A stretch of DNA of 43,974 nt from Saprospiraceae bacterium. GTDB lineage: Bacteria; Bacteroidota; Bacteroidia; Chitinophagales; Saprospiraceae. Numbering within the stretch: position 1 is the first letter of the stretch; the number at the start of each line of letters is the position of its first letter. The position numbers were made by a program, and so were the translations under genes. The notes beneath the pieces were generated by a model, which saw nothing but the letters and a program-made list of their open reading frames with translations, searched no databases and was not told where the DNA came from. Positions 25,257 to 34,403 of the stretch are shown in pieces. The DNA lies in the NCBI GenBank assembly GCA_028282725.1, contig JANQHF010000050.1, forward strand, positions 1-43,974. The letters are read 5' to 3'.

Positions 25257-26534
25257 ATGAAGCTTTGGGAGAAAGGATATCAACTTGATCAGAAAATCGA
25301 GGCCTTCACAATTGGCAAGGATCGAATATTTGATTTGCAAATTGCCAAATATGACGTCATCGCATCTATGGCACATGCACAAATGCTCAGCGAAATAGGG
25401 ATGATAAGCGTCGAAGAAAATGCAGCATTGCATCAGGAATTAACACTGGTCTTGCATTCTATTGAGCAGGATCAATTTGAGATCGAAGAGCAAGTGGAGG
25501 ACGTCCATTCCCAAATTGAAAAGATACTCATTGAGAAAATCGGAGACACCGGGAAAAAGATACACCTGGGAAGAAGTCGTAACGACCAGGTCCTTGTAGC
25601 CTTGAGACTTTACTTCAGGGAAGAACTCGGTCGATTGATACACAAGATCAAAAAAGTCGCTGAAGTACTTTTGAATGCCGCCGAACGACATAAGGAGGTG
25701 CTCATTCCAGGGTACACCCACATGCAGGTTGGAATGGTATCTTCTTGTGGATTGTGGTTCAGTGGATTCGCTGAGGCCCTCATCGATGATGCAGAATATA
25801 TCTCGAAGGTTTCGGGACTGATCAACCGCAATCCGCTGGGCACAGCGGCTGGTTATGGTTCATCCATGCCCCTGGACCGGGAAATGACAACAGAAGAATT
25901 AGGATTTGAAGACCTCTGTATCAATCCCATCAATGCCCAGATCGGAAGAGGAAAAACAGAATTACTCGTAGCTCATGTTTTATCTGGTACCGGTCTTACC
26001 ATCAACAAATTGGCCATGGATATCTGTCTTTTCTCGAACGAGAATTATGGGATCCTATCGCTTCCCAAGGAATTTACTACCGGATCGTCCATCATGCCTC
26101 ATAAACAAAACCCGGACGTTTTTGAACTCATCAGGGCGCGATCCAACCTGTTGATCACTCTACCCAACCAGGTGTCCAGTGTAATCTCGAATTTGACCTC
26201 CGGATATCACAGGGATTTTCAGATTCAGAAAGAGATCATATTTCCAGCCCTCAATCAAATAACTATTTTACTCGACCTGATCGAATGGTGTATCCCACAA
26301 CTGCTCATCCATGATACCCAGGTATTCAGCGATAAGTACAAATATCTTTGGAGTGTCGAACTTGTCAATCAATACGTACTTGAAGGAATGACATTCAGGG
26401 AAGCTTATAAAAAAGTGGGAAATGACATCGAGACCGATCAATACGACCCCCCAAAAGAAATCAAACATACCCATATTGGAAGTATAGGCAACCTGGGGAT
26501 CAACCTGATGAGAGAAAGACTCAAAGCACTGTGA
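25257..26534 (+). CDS. argH: Argininosuccinate lyase
   Basis: The 425-residue enzyme of the fumarase/aspartase superfamily splits argininosuccinate into arginine and fumarate. Key segments are GRSRNDQV at 105-112, PGYTHMQ at 151-157 with His155 at the active site, and the signature GSSIMPHKQNPD at 276-287, whose Ser lies in the mobile catalytic loop. The protein is somewhat shorter than the common 450-470 residues because the C-terminal region is compact. It is the last gene of the argB-argE-argH unit; argC, argD, argF and argG are not in the window. Confidence 0.95.
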   Translation: MKLWEKGYQLDQKIEAFTIGKDRIFDLQIAKYDVIASMAHAQMLSEIGMISVEENAALHQELTLVLHSIEQDQFEIEEQVEDVHSQIEKILIEKIGDTGKKIHLGRSRNDQVLVALRLYFREELGRLIHKIKKVAEVLLNAAERHKEVLIPGYTHMQVGMVSSCGLWFSGFAEALIDDAEYISKVSGLINRNPLGTAAGYGSSMPLDREMTTEELGFEDLCINPINAQIGRGKTELLVAHVLSGTGLTINKLAMDICLFSNENYGILSLPKEFTTGSSIMPHKQNPDVFELIRARSNLLITLPNQVSSVISNLTSGYHRDFQIQKEIIFPALNQITILLDLIEWCIPQLLIHDTQVFSDKYKYLWSVELVNQYVLEGMTFREAYKKVGNDIETDQYDPPKEIKHTHIGSIGNLGINLMRERLKAL

Positions 26535-26674
26535 GTGGTGAAGACAAGGATACAATGTAAAAACAGTCATAAGGCCATGACAATACCATTAGCTTCCTGT
26601 AACCTTTTGGAGGCCTGTGAGTCAGAACTATAGAATGGAAAAATGCATTATAGTAATAGTGAACAAAAGTTGAT

Positions 26675-27688
26675 ATGATCACAACCATGCCGTTAGCGGA
26701 GGCAAAGAAGAATTTAGAGCGCAAGGGATTTTTAGCCCTGGATGTTGATCCTGACCTGGATTTTGAACATGAAATAGACCGTCTAAAGAAAGAAAAAAAT
26801 GCAATCATCCTGGCCCATTATTATGTGGATTCTGAGATCCAGGATATTGCTGACTACATAGGTGATAGTTTGGGTCTGGCACAGACTGCTGCCAAAACAG
26901 AAGCTGACCTTATTGTATTTGCCGGTGTACATTTTATGGCAGAAACAGCCAAAATGCTCAATCCTGAGAAGAAAGTCATTCTTCCCGACCTGAAGGCTGG
27001 TTGCTCACTGGCGGATTCATGTCCTCCGCATCTATTTAAAAAGTTTAAAGACAGATATCCGGATCACGTGGTGGTGAGCTACATCAATTGTACCGCAGAG
27101 TTGAAAACACTTACGGACATCTGTTGTACGTCATCTAATGCCGTTCATGTCATAAATAGTGTACCTGAAGACCGGGGAATCATATTTGCACCGGATAAAA
27201 ACCTGGGCACTTACCTGCAGAAGAAGACAGGGAGAGATTTGATCTTATGGAACGGAACCTGCATGGTACATGAGATTTTCTCCGCAGAAAAGATTACCAA
27301 GGCCATGGTGAGAAACCCCGATGCCGAGCTGATTGCTCACCCTGAGTGCGAAGAACATATCCTGCAAAAAGCGCATTTCATCGGCTCCACGAGCCAGCTC
27401 CTGCGATATACACACGAGAGCGATACACAAAAGTTCATTGTAGCCACGGAATCAGGGATCATCCATCAAATGGAGTTGAAATCTCCTGATAAGGATTTTA
27501 TACCGGCTCCACCAAATAATACATGTGCTTGTAATGATTGTCCTCATATGAAGAGAAACACGATGGAGAAACTTTATCTGTGCATGGAGTATGAATTACC
27601 GGAGGTGATACTGGACCAATGGGTAATCGATAAGGGCGTGGCATGTATTGACCGGATGCTTGAAATCAGTGCCAGGGCCGGTCTCTGA
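26675..27688 (+). CDS. nadA: Quinolinate synthase
   Basis: The 337-residue iron-sulfur enzyme condenses iminoaspartate with dihydroxyacetone phosphate to make quinolinate for NAD synthesis. The N-terminal domain has ILAHYYVDSEIQDIADYIGDSL. Candidate [4Fe-4S] ligands are the Cys in LKAGCSLADSC, in NGTCMVHE and in the C-terminal NNTCACNDCPHMKRNT, which matches the family's three-cysteine plan. nadB and nadC are not adjacent. A 140-base gap after argH suggests its own promoter, although no clear -7 box is seen. It ends six bases before a convergent gene. Confidence 0.96.
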   Translation: MITTMPLAEAKKNLERKGFLALDVDPDLDFEHEIDRLKKEKNAIILAHYYVDSEIQDIADYIGDSLGLAQTAAKTEADLIVFAGVHFMAETAKMLNPEKKVILPDLKAGCSLADSCPPHLFKKFKDRYPDHVVVSYINCTAELKTLTDICCTSSNAVHVINSVPEDRGIIFAPDKNLGTYLQKKTGRDLILWNGTCMVHEIFSAEKITKAMVRNPDAELIAHPECEEHILQKAHFIGSTSQLLRYTHESDTQKFIVATESGIIHQMELKSPDKDFIPAPPNNTCACNDCPHMKRNTMEKLYLCMEYELPEVILDQWVIDKGVACIDRMLEISARAGL

Positions 27689-27694
27689 TCACAA

Positions 27695-29584
27695 TTAGCG
27701 GACTACGGTAACATCGCCCTTAAGCATGGTCATTCCGTGCGGCTCATAGACCTTTATCACGTAGACATAAACTCCTGGTTGAACGTCTTCAGGAATCCAT
27801 GCAAAGTCCGAATCACCCATCGTCAGCTTCTTTTGATCCACGATTAATCGTCCCCATCGATTATAGATCGCCAAATCATATTGAAAAGTCTCTTTATCCG
27901 AAGATGCAATAAAGAACTTTTGATTCAGGGTATTGAATTCAGGGGTTTTGGATATGATATTCGGAATATAATATGTGGGCTTCTCGACCACCTCAAAAAG
28001 AACTTCCTCAGAAATCTCACAGTTCATACCATCTCGTACATGAATTGAATACGACTGGCTTCTTTTTAAATTCAGTACCGGATTGAAACAATCATCACAA
28101 CTCAGTCCTATGGAAGGTGTCCAGTGAATATTTGCATCAGACCTGTTGACTTTGATATCCAAAGTACAATCCTTGTTCGCCTCAAAGATTTCTGATGGAC
28201 CGAGATCGATTGTGATTTCATCTTCAATAAAAAGTTGAAGGGATTGCACCAGACTATCGCACCCAAACGCATTTTTATACTCCGTTGAATAGTGACCTTC
28301 ATCATATAACCACCGCCCATCGAAATATATCGAATCACCATAGCAGAGAATGGTATCGGTAAAATTGATTTCAGGTTTTTGGTACTTTGAAAGATTCAGT
28401 CTGAAGAGTCCTGCCGGACAATCGACTGTTTCGTCCTCGATCGTATAAGAATATTCACCGGCTTCCTTTATCCATCGTTCATTAAAAAAAATAGAGTCTG
28501 AAAAGCAGATCGCAGTATCTCTTACAGAATAATGTTCAGGATAATAAAATTTCAAATCGAGAATATGCACAATAGAATCACAAGTTCCCCCGGAGTAGGG
28601 AATGCGATGTCTGTATACACCTTCTTCGGAAAAAGGGACATCAAAAAATGTGAAGTTGGATCCCGCACAAACGGTTGTATCGGTCCGTCTTTCTTCCGGT
28701 AACCGGGCCTCCTTGATGTTCAGGATATTGGTCAGGGAATCACAACCATCATTTTCGGAAGTGTGTATGGAGATGTACGTTCCGGGACGGTCATAATATG
28801 ATCCTTCAAACAAAATACTATCCCCCGGACAGAGTACTTTATCGAATGTTACTGTCACGGGATCGGAGTCGAAACTTGGTTGATGCACCTCTTTTATTAA
28901 TGATGACTCACAACCCATGGTATCTCTTGCCGAAAGTTCTATGCGGACGTTATCATCAGCAACGTTGAATAGTGATGCATTGAATTGATTGCTCACAGTA
29001 GCGCCATTCAATCTCCAGGTCCAGAAGAGGATTTCATCACTTGCAAATTCTGATTGATTATCCAGACGAATGGTTCCTTCATGGCACTTGTCTGTTTCAG
29101 TATCAAAGATTAAATCTACCCGTGGCAAGACATAAATGATGAAATAAGCAGTATCCGAGCAAGATTTTAGATCGTTCAGTATCATAATGCCCCTGTAGAG
29201 GCCTTTACCCGGCAGGAAAATGTCCAGATCCCTTGCTTCCGGTGAATATACCTTTTCTATAAGGTCTCCATATTCATCAAAGATCTTCCACTTATAGTCT
29301 TCGATATACGCTTCGTCCTGGCTTGTATTTTTTATTTGAATGCTGCTGTCACATGTATAATAGCTGTGTACCAATTCTCGCGTAAAGGCATCCTTGTCGT
29401 AGACCATTTTGTCCGATTCCAATGTGGCCTTAACTTCCGTACAGTTGACAGCGTCGAGACCCGAGGTCACCTTACGTGCGAAATCCTCATATTCGACTCT
29501 ACCTGAAGCCTGTAACGAGAAGGAGGCTTCAACCATTAGGATGAACGTCAGAAATCCTAGCTTTACCAAATTGCATTGCACCAT
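27695..29584 (-). CDS. Secreted repeat protein with T9SS type B (gliding-motility) C-terminal domain
   Basis: The 629-residue protein starts with a signal peptide (about residues 1-27). The middle, about 240-450, has several imperfect 60-70-residue repeats with the pattern DTxxCxxDSIxF...GxY...CDS, each with conserved Cys. The last ~90 residues, beginning YYIPNIIS and including YDLAIYNRWGRLI and PGVYVYVIKV, match the gliding-motility-associated/type IX secretion C-terminal sorting domain. The protein is therefore probably exported across the outer membrane. Specific function is unknown; adhesin or surface roles are common for such proteins. It stands alone, converging with nadA. Confidence 0.9.
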   Translation of the reverse strand: MVQCNLVKLGFLTFILMVEASFSLQASGRVEYEDFARKVTSGLDAVNCTEVKATLESDKMVYDKDAFTRELVHSYYTCDSSIQIKNTSQDEAYIEDYKWKIFDEYGDLIEKVYSPEARDLDIFLPGKGLYRGIMILNDLKSCSDTAYFIIYVLPRVDLIFDTETDKCHEGTIRLDNQSEFASDEILFWTWRLNGATVSNQFNASLFNVADDNVRIELSARDTMGCESSLIKEVHQPSFDSDPVTVTFDKVLCPGDSILFEGSYYDRPGTYISIHTSENDGCDSLTNILNIKEARLPEERRTDTTVCAGSNFTFFDVPFSEEGVYRHRIPYSGGTCDSIVHILDLKFYYPEHYSVRDTAICFSDSIFFNERWIKEAGEYSYTIEDETVDCPAGLFRLNLSKYQKPEINFTDTILCYGDSIYFDGRWLYDEGHYSTEYKNAFGCDSLVQSLQLFIEDEITIDLGPSEIFEANKDCTLDIKVNRSDANIHWTPSIGLSCDDCFNPVLNLKRSQSYSIHVRDGMNCEISEEVLFEVVEKPTYYIPNIISKTPEFNTLNQKFFIASSDKETFQYDLAIYNRWGRLIVDQKKLTMGDSDFAWIPEDVQPGVYVYVIKVYEPHGMTMLKGDVTVVR

Positions 29585-29677
29585 TTAGACGCATCCAAAA
29601 AGAATCATGACTTCTTTTACGATGGCATCTGTTTAATAATAACAATTATGGTTATAGGGGCAGGTCATTGGGTGATG

Positions 29678-29695
29678 GTTCAGACGTATCTGAAC
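29678..29695. promoter_or_regulatory. Perfect 7-base inverted repeat in divergent region
   Basis: GTTCAGA and TCTGAAC flank CGTA in the 280-base region between the T9SS-type gene and the exported aminotransferase. It could be an operator or a small RNA hairpin; nothing else supports either reading. Confidence 0.3.
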
Positions 29696-29837
29696 ATCTA
29701 CGAACATGGATGCAATAATTAGTCCAAAGTATTTGAGACTCATGCTTCATCCTGATGGAGTTTGGGTGAGAGATACGAAGGACTATTATAAATATTCAAA
29801 ATCAGCTGCCTGAATTTTAACCTCCGTCGTTCTTTAA

Positions 29838-29845
29838 TACTTTTG
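29838..29845 (+). promoter_or_regulatory. -7 promoter box before exported aminotransferase
   Basis: TACTTTTG matches TAnnTTTG exactly and ends 19 bases before the ATG at 29865. A TTTTAA stretch near 29815 is a weak -33 candidate. The leader would be only about 12 bases. Confidence 0.5.
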
Positions 29846-29864
29846 TAGAGATCATAGCCAAATT

Positions 29865-31109
29865 ATGATATCCAGACGCAAGCTCATCCAGTCACTTCCT
29901 GCTCTCGGGATTTCATCGGGCACTTTTCTTGAGCTCTTCGATCAAAGTACTTTGCTGGATAAAGAGGGGACTATCGACTGGGAATCGGTCAGGGCATTGT
30001 TTCCAATTACCAGGTGGGATAAGATCCAGCTTAATAGTGGCAGTGCTGGAGTCATGCCTGAGCCTGTCAGCAACCACCTGATTGAATTGATCAAATATCT
30101 CAATTCCAAGGCTCCGTACATGGTTTGGTCAGAATGGCAAAAGATAAAAGAAGAGAATCTGGTAAGATTGGCCAGGATGAATGTTTGTGATCCTTCTGAA
30201 CTCCAGGTGGTCAGAAATACGACCGAAGCTTTGAATATGATTATTTATGGCCTTCCACTTCAAAAAGGTGATGAAGTCATCATCTCCAAAAATGATTATC
30301 CCTTTGCTGTCAATGCCTGGAAGAATCGGGCAGAACGGGATAGTTTAATTGTCAGGGAAGTGATGATCAGTCTTCCGGGCTCAGACCAGGACGTAGTCAA
30401 TGCATACAAAGAGTTGATCTCCAAGAGAACCAGGGCGATACACATCACACATATGACGCACCGGGAAGGTCACATTATGCCCGTCCGGGCATTGACAAAG
30501 TTGGCTAAGCAATCAGGTGCTTTTTCAATTATTGATGGTGCACATATTGTCGGACAAATACCGGTAGACTTACATCAGGTGAATTGTGATTTTTATGCTT
30601 CCAGTCTTCATAAATGGCTGAATGCTCCACTGGGTACGGGAATGCTATACGTCCGGCATGATCAAATTCCAACATTATTCAACCATCCTTCGTCCAATTT
30701 GAATGCCAAATCATCAATGGACAAGTTCGAACATCTTGGCACCCGGGCATGGTCCAATGAAATTGGCTTGTCTGCAGCTCTTGATTTTCATGAAATGATC
30801 GGAACAAACGAAAAGTTAGCCAGATTACAGGAGTTAAAAATGTACTGGACCGATGCGATTCGGAAGTTTGATAAGATACGGATCCATACGAATACTGATT
30901 CAAGTCATTCTGCCGCTGTTGCCACTTTCAGTATCGCTGGCAGGACGGGAGGTAATATTGTTGCAGCATTCGATGAAAAGTACAATATCCATGCAAAATC
31001 TGTCTCAGGACCATGGGGAAGTGGGGTAAGGATAAGCGTTAATATTTATACGAATACCTCAGAACTAGACCGATTAATTGCGGCAATAAAGGAATTGGCA
31101 TCACAATGA
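29865..31109 (+). CDS. Class-V aminotransferase-fold PLP enzyme with Tat signal
   Basis: The 414-residue protein resembles the gene product at 11460 in length and order of motifs: RNTTEALN near 117-124, Asp224 in IIDGAHIVG, and Lys250 in SSLHKWL as the PLP lysine. The N-terminus SRRKLIQSLPALGISSG is a twin-arginine signal, so it is probably exported folded with its cofactor. The reaction cannot be assigned; the family includes isopenicillin N epimerase-like, cysteine desulfurase-like and ergothioneine-lyase-like enzymes. Its stop overlaps the start of the VanZ-like gene (ATGA), indicating a shared transcript. Confidence 0.88.
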   Translation: MISRRKLIQSLPALGISSGTFLELFDQSTLLDKEGTIDWESVRALFPITRWDKIQLNSGSAGVMPEPVSNHLIELIKYLNSKAPYMVWSEWQKIKEENLVRLARMNVCDPSELQVVRNTTEALNMIIYGLPLQKGDEVIISKNDYPFAVNAWKNRAERDSLIVREVMISLPGSDQDVVNAYKELISKRTRAIHITHMTHREGHIMPVRALTKLAKQSGAFSIIDGAHIVGQIPVDLHQVNCDFYASSLHKWLNAPLGTGMLYVRHDQIPTLFNHPSSNLNAKSSMDKFEHLGTRAWSNEIGLSAALDFHEMIGTNEKLARLQELKMYWTDAIRKFDKIRIHTNTDSSHSAAVATFSIAGRTGGNIVAAFDEKYNIHAKSVSGPWGSGVRISVNIYTNTSELDRLIAAIKELASQ

Positions 31110-31918
31110 GCATGAATGTAATAATAGATTGGTTATCCAATCACAAATGGATAAATGCTGTCATTCTCGCATTGTATTTTGGGATAGTCGTCCTGCCTCA
31201 CAAGCGCTTTGGTACATTTTTGAATGAAAAAGTATTCGTCGGCATCACCAGGGCACAATACAATTTATATACGTTGTTAATAGCCGGTTTCCTTTTGGTG
31301 TTGTACTTGTTTTTATTTTTTAGAAATGCCCGGAGACAGGATCATACGGTCAGGCTTTGGTTTTATATGGTTCTGAATATTATTCTGGCTTGTATCATTA
31401 TCAGTATCCTCTTTGTCATCAATATTGAGGTCATTCATTTTCCGCAGTATGCTGTGTTTGCCTTTTTGCTTTTCCCTATTGTTGGAAATTATAATGAGAC
31501 GCTCATATGGTCGACTCTGGCAGGTGCAATGGATGAGGCATACCAGTACTTTTATTTGGCTCCCGGGGACACGGGCTATTATGACTTCAATGATGTAATT
31601 TCCAATTTAGCAGGTGCAGTCTTTGGTTTGCTCTTATTAAGTAGTTTTGGTGTTCTGAATAAGAAAGCATTCGACATCAAAAGGTCCAAGGTCTGGTTAG
31701 GGATTGGGTTTATTGCTCTTGCAGTTATAATTCTGCATGTCTCGGGACTACTGAGTATTTATCCCAACGATGACAGGCCCTATCACATTTTGAGATCCTG
31801 GCCTCCCGGATTTTGGTCCAAAGTCTATCCGAATGTTACATTTCATGTGATCCGTCCTCTCGAGGGACTTGGATTGCTGATAGTATTATTCTGCATCTAC
31901 AGAAAAATTGCACCATAA
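31106..31918 (+). CDS. VanZ-like family membrane protein
   Basis: The 270-residue protein has about seven predicted membrane segments. The VanZ-type pattern is visible in the centre: HFPQYAVFAFLLFP, then DEAYQYF and YYDFNDVISNLAGAVFG, with conserved acidic, Gln and Asn residues. VanZ of glycopeptide-resistance clusters gives low-level teicoplanin resistance by an unknown mechanism, but most VanZ-like proteins have no assigned role and no resistance claim is made here. It overlaps the exported PLP enzyme by four bases and is followed by a 40-residue membrane peptide after ten bases. Another ATG at 31112 is possible. Confidence 0.8.
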   Translation: MSMNVIIDWLSNHKWINAVILALYFGIVVLPHKRFGTFLNEKVFVGITRAQYNLYTLLIAGFLLVLYLFLFFRNARRQDHTVRLWFYMVLNIILACIIISILFVINIEVIHFPQYAVFAFLLFPIVGNYNETLIWSTLAGAMDEAYQYFYLAPGDTGYYDFNDVISNLAGAVFGLLLLSSFGVLNKKAFDIKRSKVWLGIGFIALAVIILHVSGLLSIYPNDDRPYHILRSWPPGFWSKVYPNVTFHVIRPLEGLGLLIVLFCIYRKIAP

Positions 31919-31928
31919 TCGAGGAGAT

Positions 31929-32051
31929 ATGAGTGAAGATCACAGTCATGAATTCGATCCGGACAAGAAACCTCCGTACCTTACCTTATTTCTGTTGATA
32001 TTGATGGTACTGATCGGCATTGGTCTTGTATGGTATTATGATGTCATCTGA
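31929..32051 (+). CDS. 40-residue single-span membrane protein
   Basis: A short frame starts at ATG 31929, ten bases after the VanZ-like stop, and is preceded by GAGGAGAT, an unusually good ribosome-binding site for this genome. It encodes an acidic/His N-terminus (MSEDHSHEFDPDKKPP), one membrane helix (about 18-36, rich in Leu, Ile, Val and Gly) and a short WYYDV end. No lipobox or cleavage site is visible. The spacing and RBS argue strongly that it is translated with the PLP enzyme and VanZ-like genes. Family unknown; similar small tail proteins serve as accessory subunits of membrane complexes. Confidence 0.7.
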   Translation: MSEDHSHEFDPDKKPPYLTLFLLILMVLIGIGLVWYYDVI

Positions 32052-32194
32052 TAAAAATGCAAAGACGACGTTGTCCGGAATCATTCGGAATGGTGGTTTG
32101 CAGGTCCTGTTAAATTATTGATAAGCAGTTCTTTGTTTATGCTATTTGTTCTTATTTAGTGAAAATTTTACACCGACCTTAATTCCACCATTTC

Positions 32195-34396
32195 ATGAGA
32201 TATTTCAATTGCTTGTTCTTTATCGGGTCTTTTGTCATTACCATTTTCGGACAACGTGATATAACAGTCGAAGCAATATGGCGAGACTACGAGTTTATGC
32301 CCAAATCCGTTCCCGGATTCAATTTTTTAAAGGATGGACGTCATTATACCCGCCTCGAGAATAATATGATCAATAAATATGACATTACCACAGGTGATTT
32401 TGTAGAAACGATATTTGATGCTTCATCCATTCAGGGAAAGATGGGCTTTGGGAATGAAATAGAAGATTACAGTTTCAATGGTGACGAAACCAAGCTCCTT
32501 TTGGAATCTGAAAAAGAGTCCATTTACAGAAGATCATATCTCGCCAAGTATCACGTGTATGATCTTGTAACTTCGGATCTGCACGCTCTTTATGAAAAGG
32601 GATTGGTCATGAATGCCACCTTTTCACCCGATGCTTCCAAGGTAGCGTACGTTTATGAAAACAATCTTTACTACTACGATCTGGACACAGGCGAAACCCA
32701 GCCCATGACATTCGATGGACAGCAGAACGAGATCATCAATGGACTTGCTGATTGGGTATATGAAGAGGAATTTTCTATTGTCAAGACATTTTGGTGGTCC
32801 CCTGACAACGATCAGATTGTCTACATAAGATTTGATGAAAGAGAAGTGCCGGAATTCATGATGACCCTATATAATGATGAAGTGTATCCGGAATATCAAA
32901 AATTCAAATATCCCAAAGTAGGAGAAAAGAATGCGGAAGTCAGTGTCCATGTTTATGATCTTAATTCAGAATCAATCTCTGACGTAGATATAGGAAATCT
33001 TGATGACATGTATATTCCCAGGATTTTATGGACGCAACATCCTGACAAGGTATGTATTTTCAAGATGAACCGACACCAGAACCATTTACAACTGATATTG
33101 GCTGATACCAGGGAGGGCACATCCACTGTCATACTGGAAGAGAGAAATAAATATTACATCGACATAACTGACGATCTTACCTTTTTAGATGATGGTGCAC
33201 ATTTTATCCGGACCAGTGAAAAAAGTGGATACAAGCATATTTATCTGCATGATATCGATGGAAATGAGATCATTCCCGTCACCAACGGAGCATTCGACGT
33301 CACTTCATTTTATGGCGTGGATGAAGCGAACGGCCATGTCTATTTTCAATCTGCAGAAATATCTCCCCTGGAAAGACATGTGTACAGGGTTAATTTGGAT
33401 GGGACTCAAAAAACAAGGATTTCAGATTTGAAAGGGACAAATCACGCTTCATTCAGCAGTACATATGATTACTATACACTTCGGCACAGCACAATTGAAA
33501 AGGCCAATTCATACAATGTATTTGACAGAAATCAGAGATTGATCAGGGTCCTTGAGGACAATGCCCAAAACCAACTGTTACAACAGGAATACGGGATCTT
33601 ACCCACGGAATTTTTCCAGTTTACGACATCTCATGGAGTCACGCTCAATGGATGGATGATCAAGCCCAGGAATTTTGATGAACAAAATAAGTACCCGGTA
33701 TTCATGACTCAATACAGTGGCCCAGGAAGCCAACAAGTAACGGATAGCTGGAAAGGGCTCAATTATTGGTGGTACCAAATGCTGGCACAGCAAGGCTACG
33801 TTGTGGCATGTGTCGATCCCAGGGGAACCGGCGGAAGAGGGGAGGAATTCAAGAAAATGACGTACCTCCAGTTGGGAAAGTATGAGACTATTGATCAAAT
33901 TGAAGCAGGCAAGTACCTCGCCGGTCTTTCATATACGGATCCGGCCAGGATCGGTATCTTTGGGTGGAGCTATGGCGGGTACATGGCTTCTCTTGCTATA
34001 TTAAAAGGAAATGATGTCTTCAGCACTGCAATTGCCGTAGCTCCGGTGACCAATTGGAAGTGGTATGATACCATATACACGGAAAGATATATGCGCACAT
34101 CAGAAGAGAATCCGAACGGTTACCGGGACAACTCCCCGGTGTACTTTGCAGATCGCCTTAGGGGAAAGTACCTCCTCGTACACGGTGGTGCAGATGATAA
34201 CGTCCACTTACAAAATTCGATGGAAATGGCACGTGCTTTAATTGATGCCAACAAGCAGTATGATACGTATATATATCCCAACAAGGCTCATTCAATCTTT
34301 GGTGGTACAGCCCGTATGCATTTGTACAATAAGATGACCAACTTTCTCAACGAAAATTTAAAAAATGGCGAAGGTTTGATCGAAGTCAAACCTTAA
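32195..34396 (+). CDS. Dipeptidyl peptidase IV (S9B prolyl peptidase), exported
   Basis: The 733-residue serine peptidase removes X-Pro dipeptides from peptide N-termini. An N-terminal signal segment (about 1-19) is followed by a beta-propeller that includes DWVYEEEF, whose Glu190-Glu191 pair anchors the substrate N-terminus. The C-terminal alpha/beta hydrolase domain has nucleophile Ser592 in GWSYGGYM, Asp667 in GGADDNVH and His699 in KAHSIFG. All family-defining residues are intact. The enzyme probably works in the periplasm on peptides. smpB begins seven bases after its stop. Confidence 0.95.
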   Translation: MRYFNCLFFIGSFVITIFGQRDITVEAIWRDYEFMPKSVPGFNFLKDGRHYTRLENNMINKYDITTGDFVETIFDASSIQGKMGFGNEIEDYSFNGDETKLLLESEKESIYRRSYLAKYHVYDLVTSDLHALYEKGLVMNATFSPDASKVAYVYENNLYYYDLDTGETQPMTFDGQQNEIINGLADWVYEEEFSIVKTFWWSPDNDQIVYIRFDEREVPEFMMTLYNDEVYPEYQKFKYPKVGEKNAEVSVHVYDLNSESISDVDIGNLDDMYIPRILWTQHPDKVCIFKMNRHQNHLQLILADTREGTSTVILEERNKYYIDITDDLTFLDDGAHFIRTSEKSGYKHIYLHDIDGNEIIPVTNGAFDVTSFYGVDEANGHVYFQSAEISPLERHVYRVNLDGTQKTRISDLKGTNHASFSSTYDYYTLRHSTIEKANSYNVFDRNQRLIRVLEDNAQNQLLQQEYGILPTEFFQFTTSHGVTLNGWMIKPRNFDEQNKYPVFMTQYSGPGSQQVTDSWKGLNYWWYQMLAQQGYVVACVDPRGTGGRGEEFKKMTYLQLGKYETIDQIEAGKYLAGLSYTDPARIGIFGWSYGGYMASLAILKGNDVFSTAIAVAPVTNWKWYDTIYTERYMRTSEENPNGYRDNSPVYFADRLRGKYLLVHGGADDNVHLQNSMEMARALIDANKQYDTYIYPNKAHSIFGGTARMHLYNKMTNFLNENLKNGEGLIEVKP

Positions 34397-34403
34397 ACTG
34401 ATC

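Noticed and set aside
31106-31918. Glycopeptide-resistance gene
   Set aside because: VanZ-like proteins are common outside resistance clusters, and no vanHAX-type genes are present.
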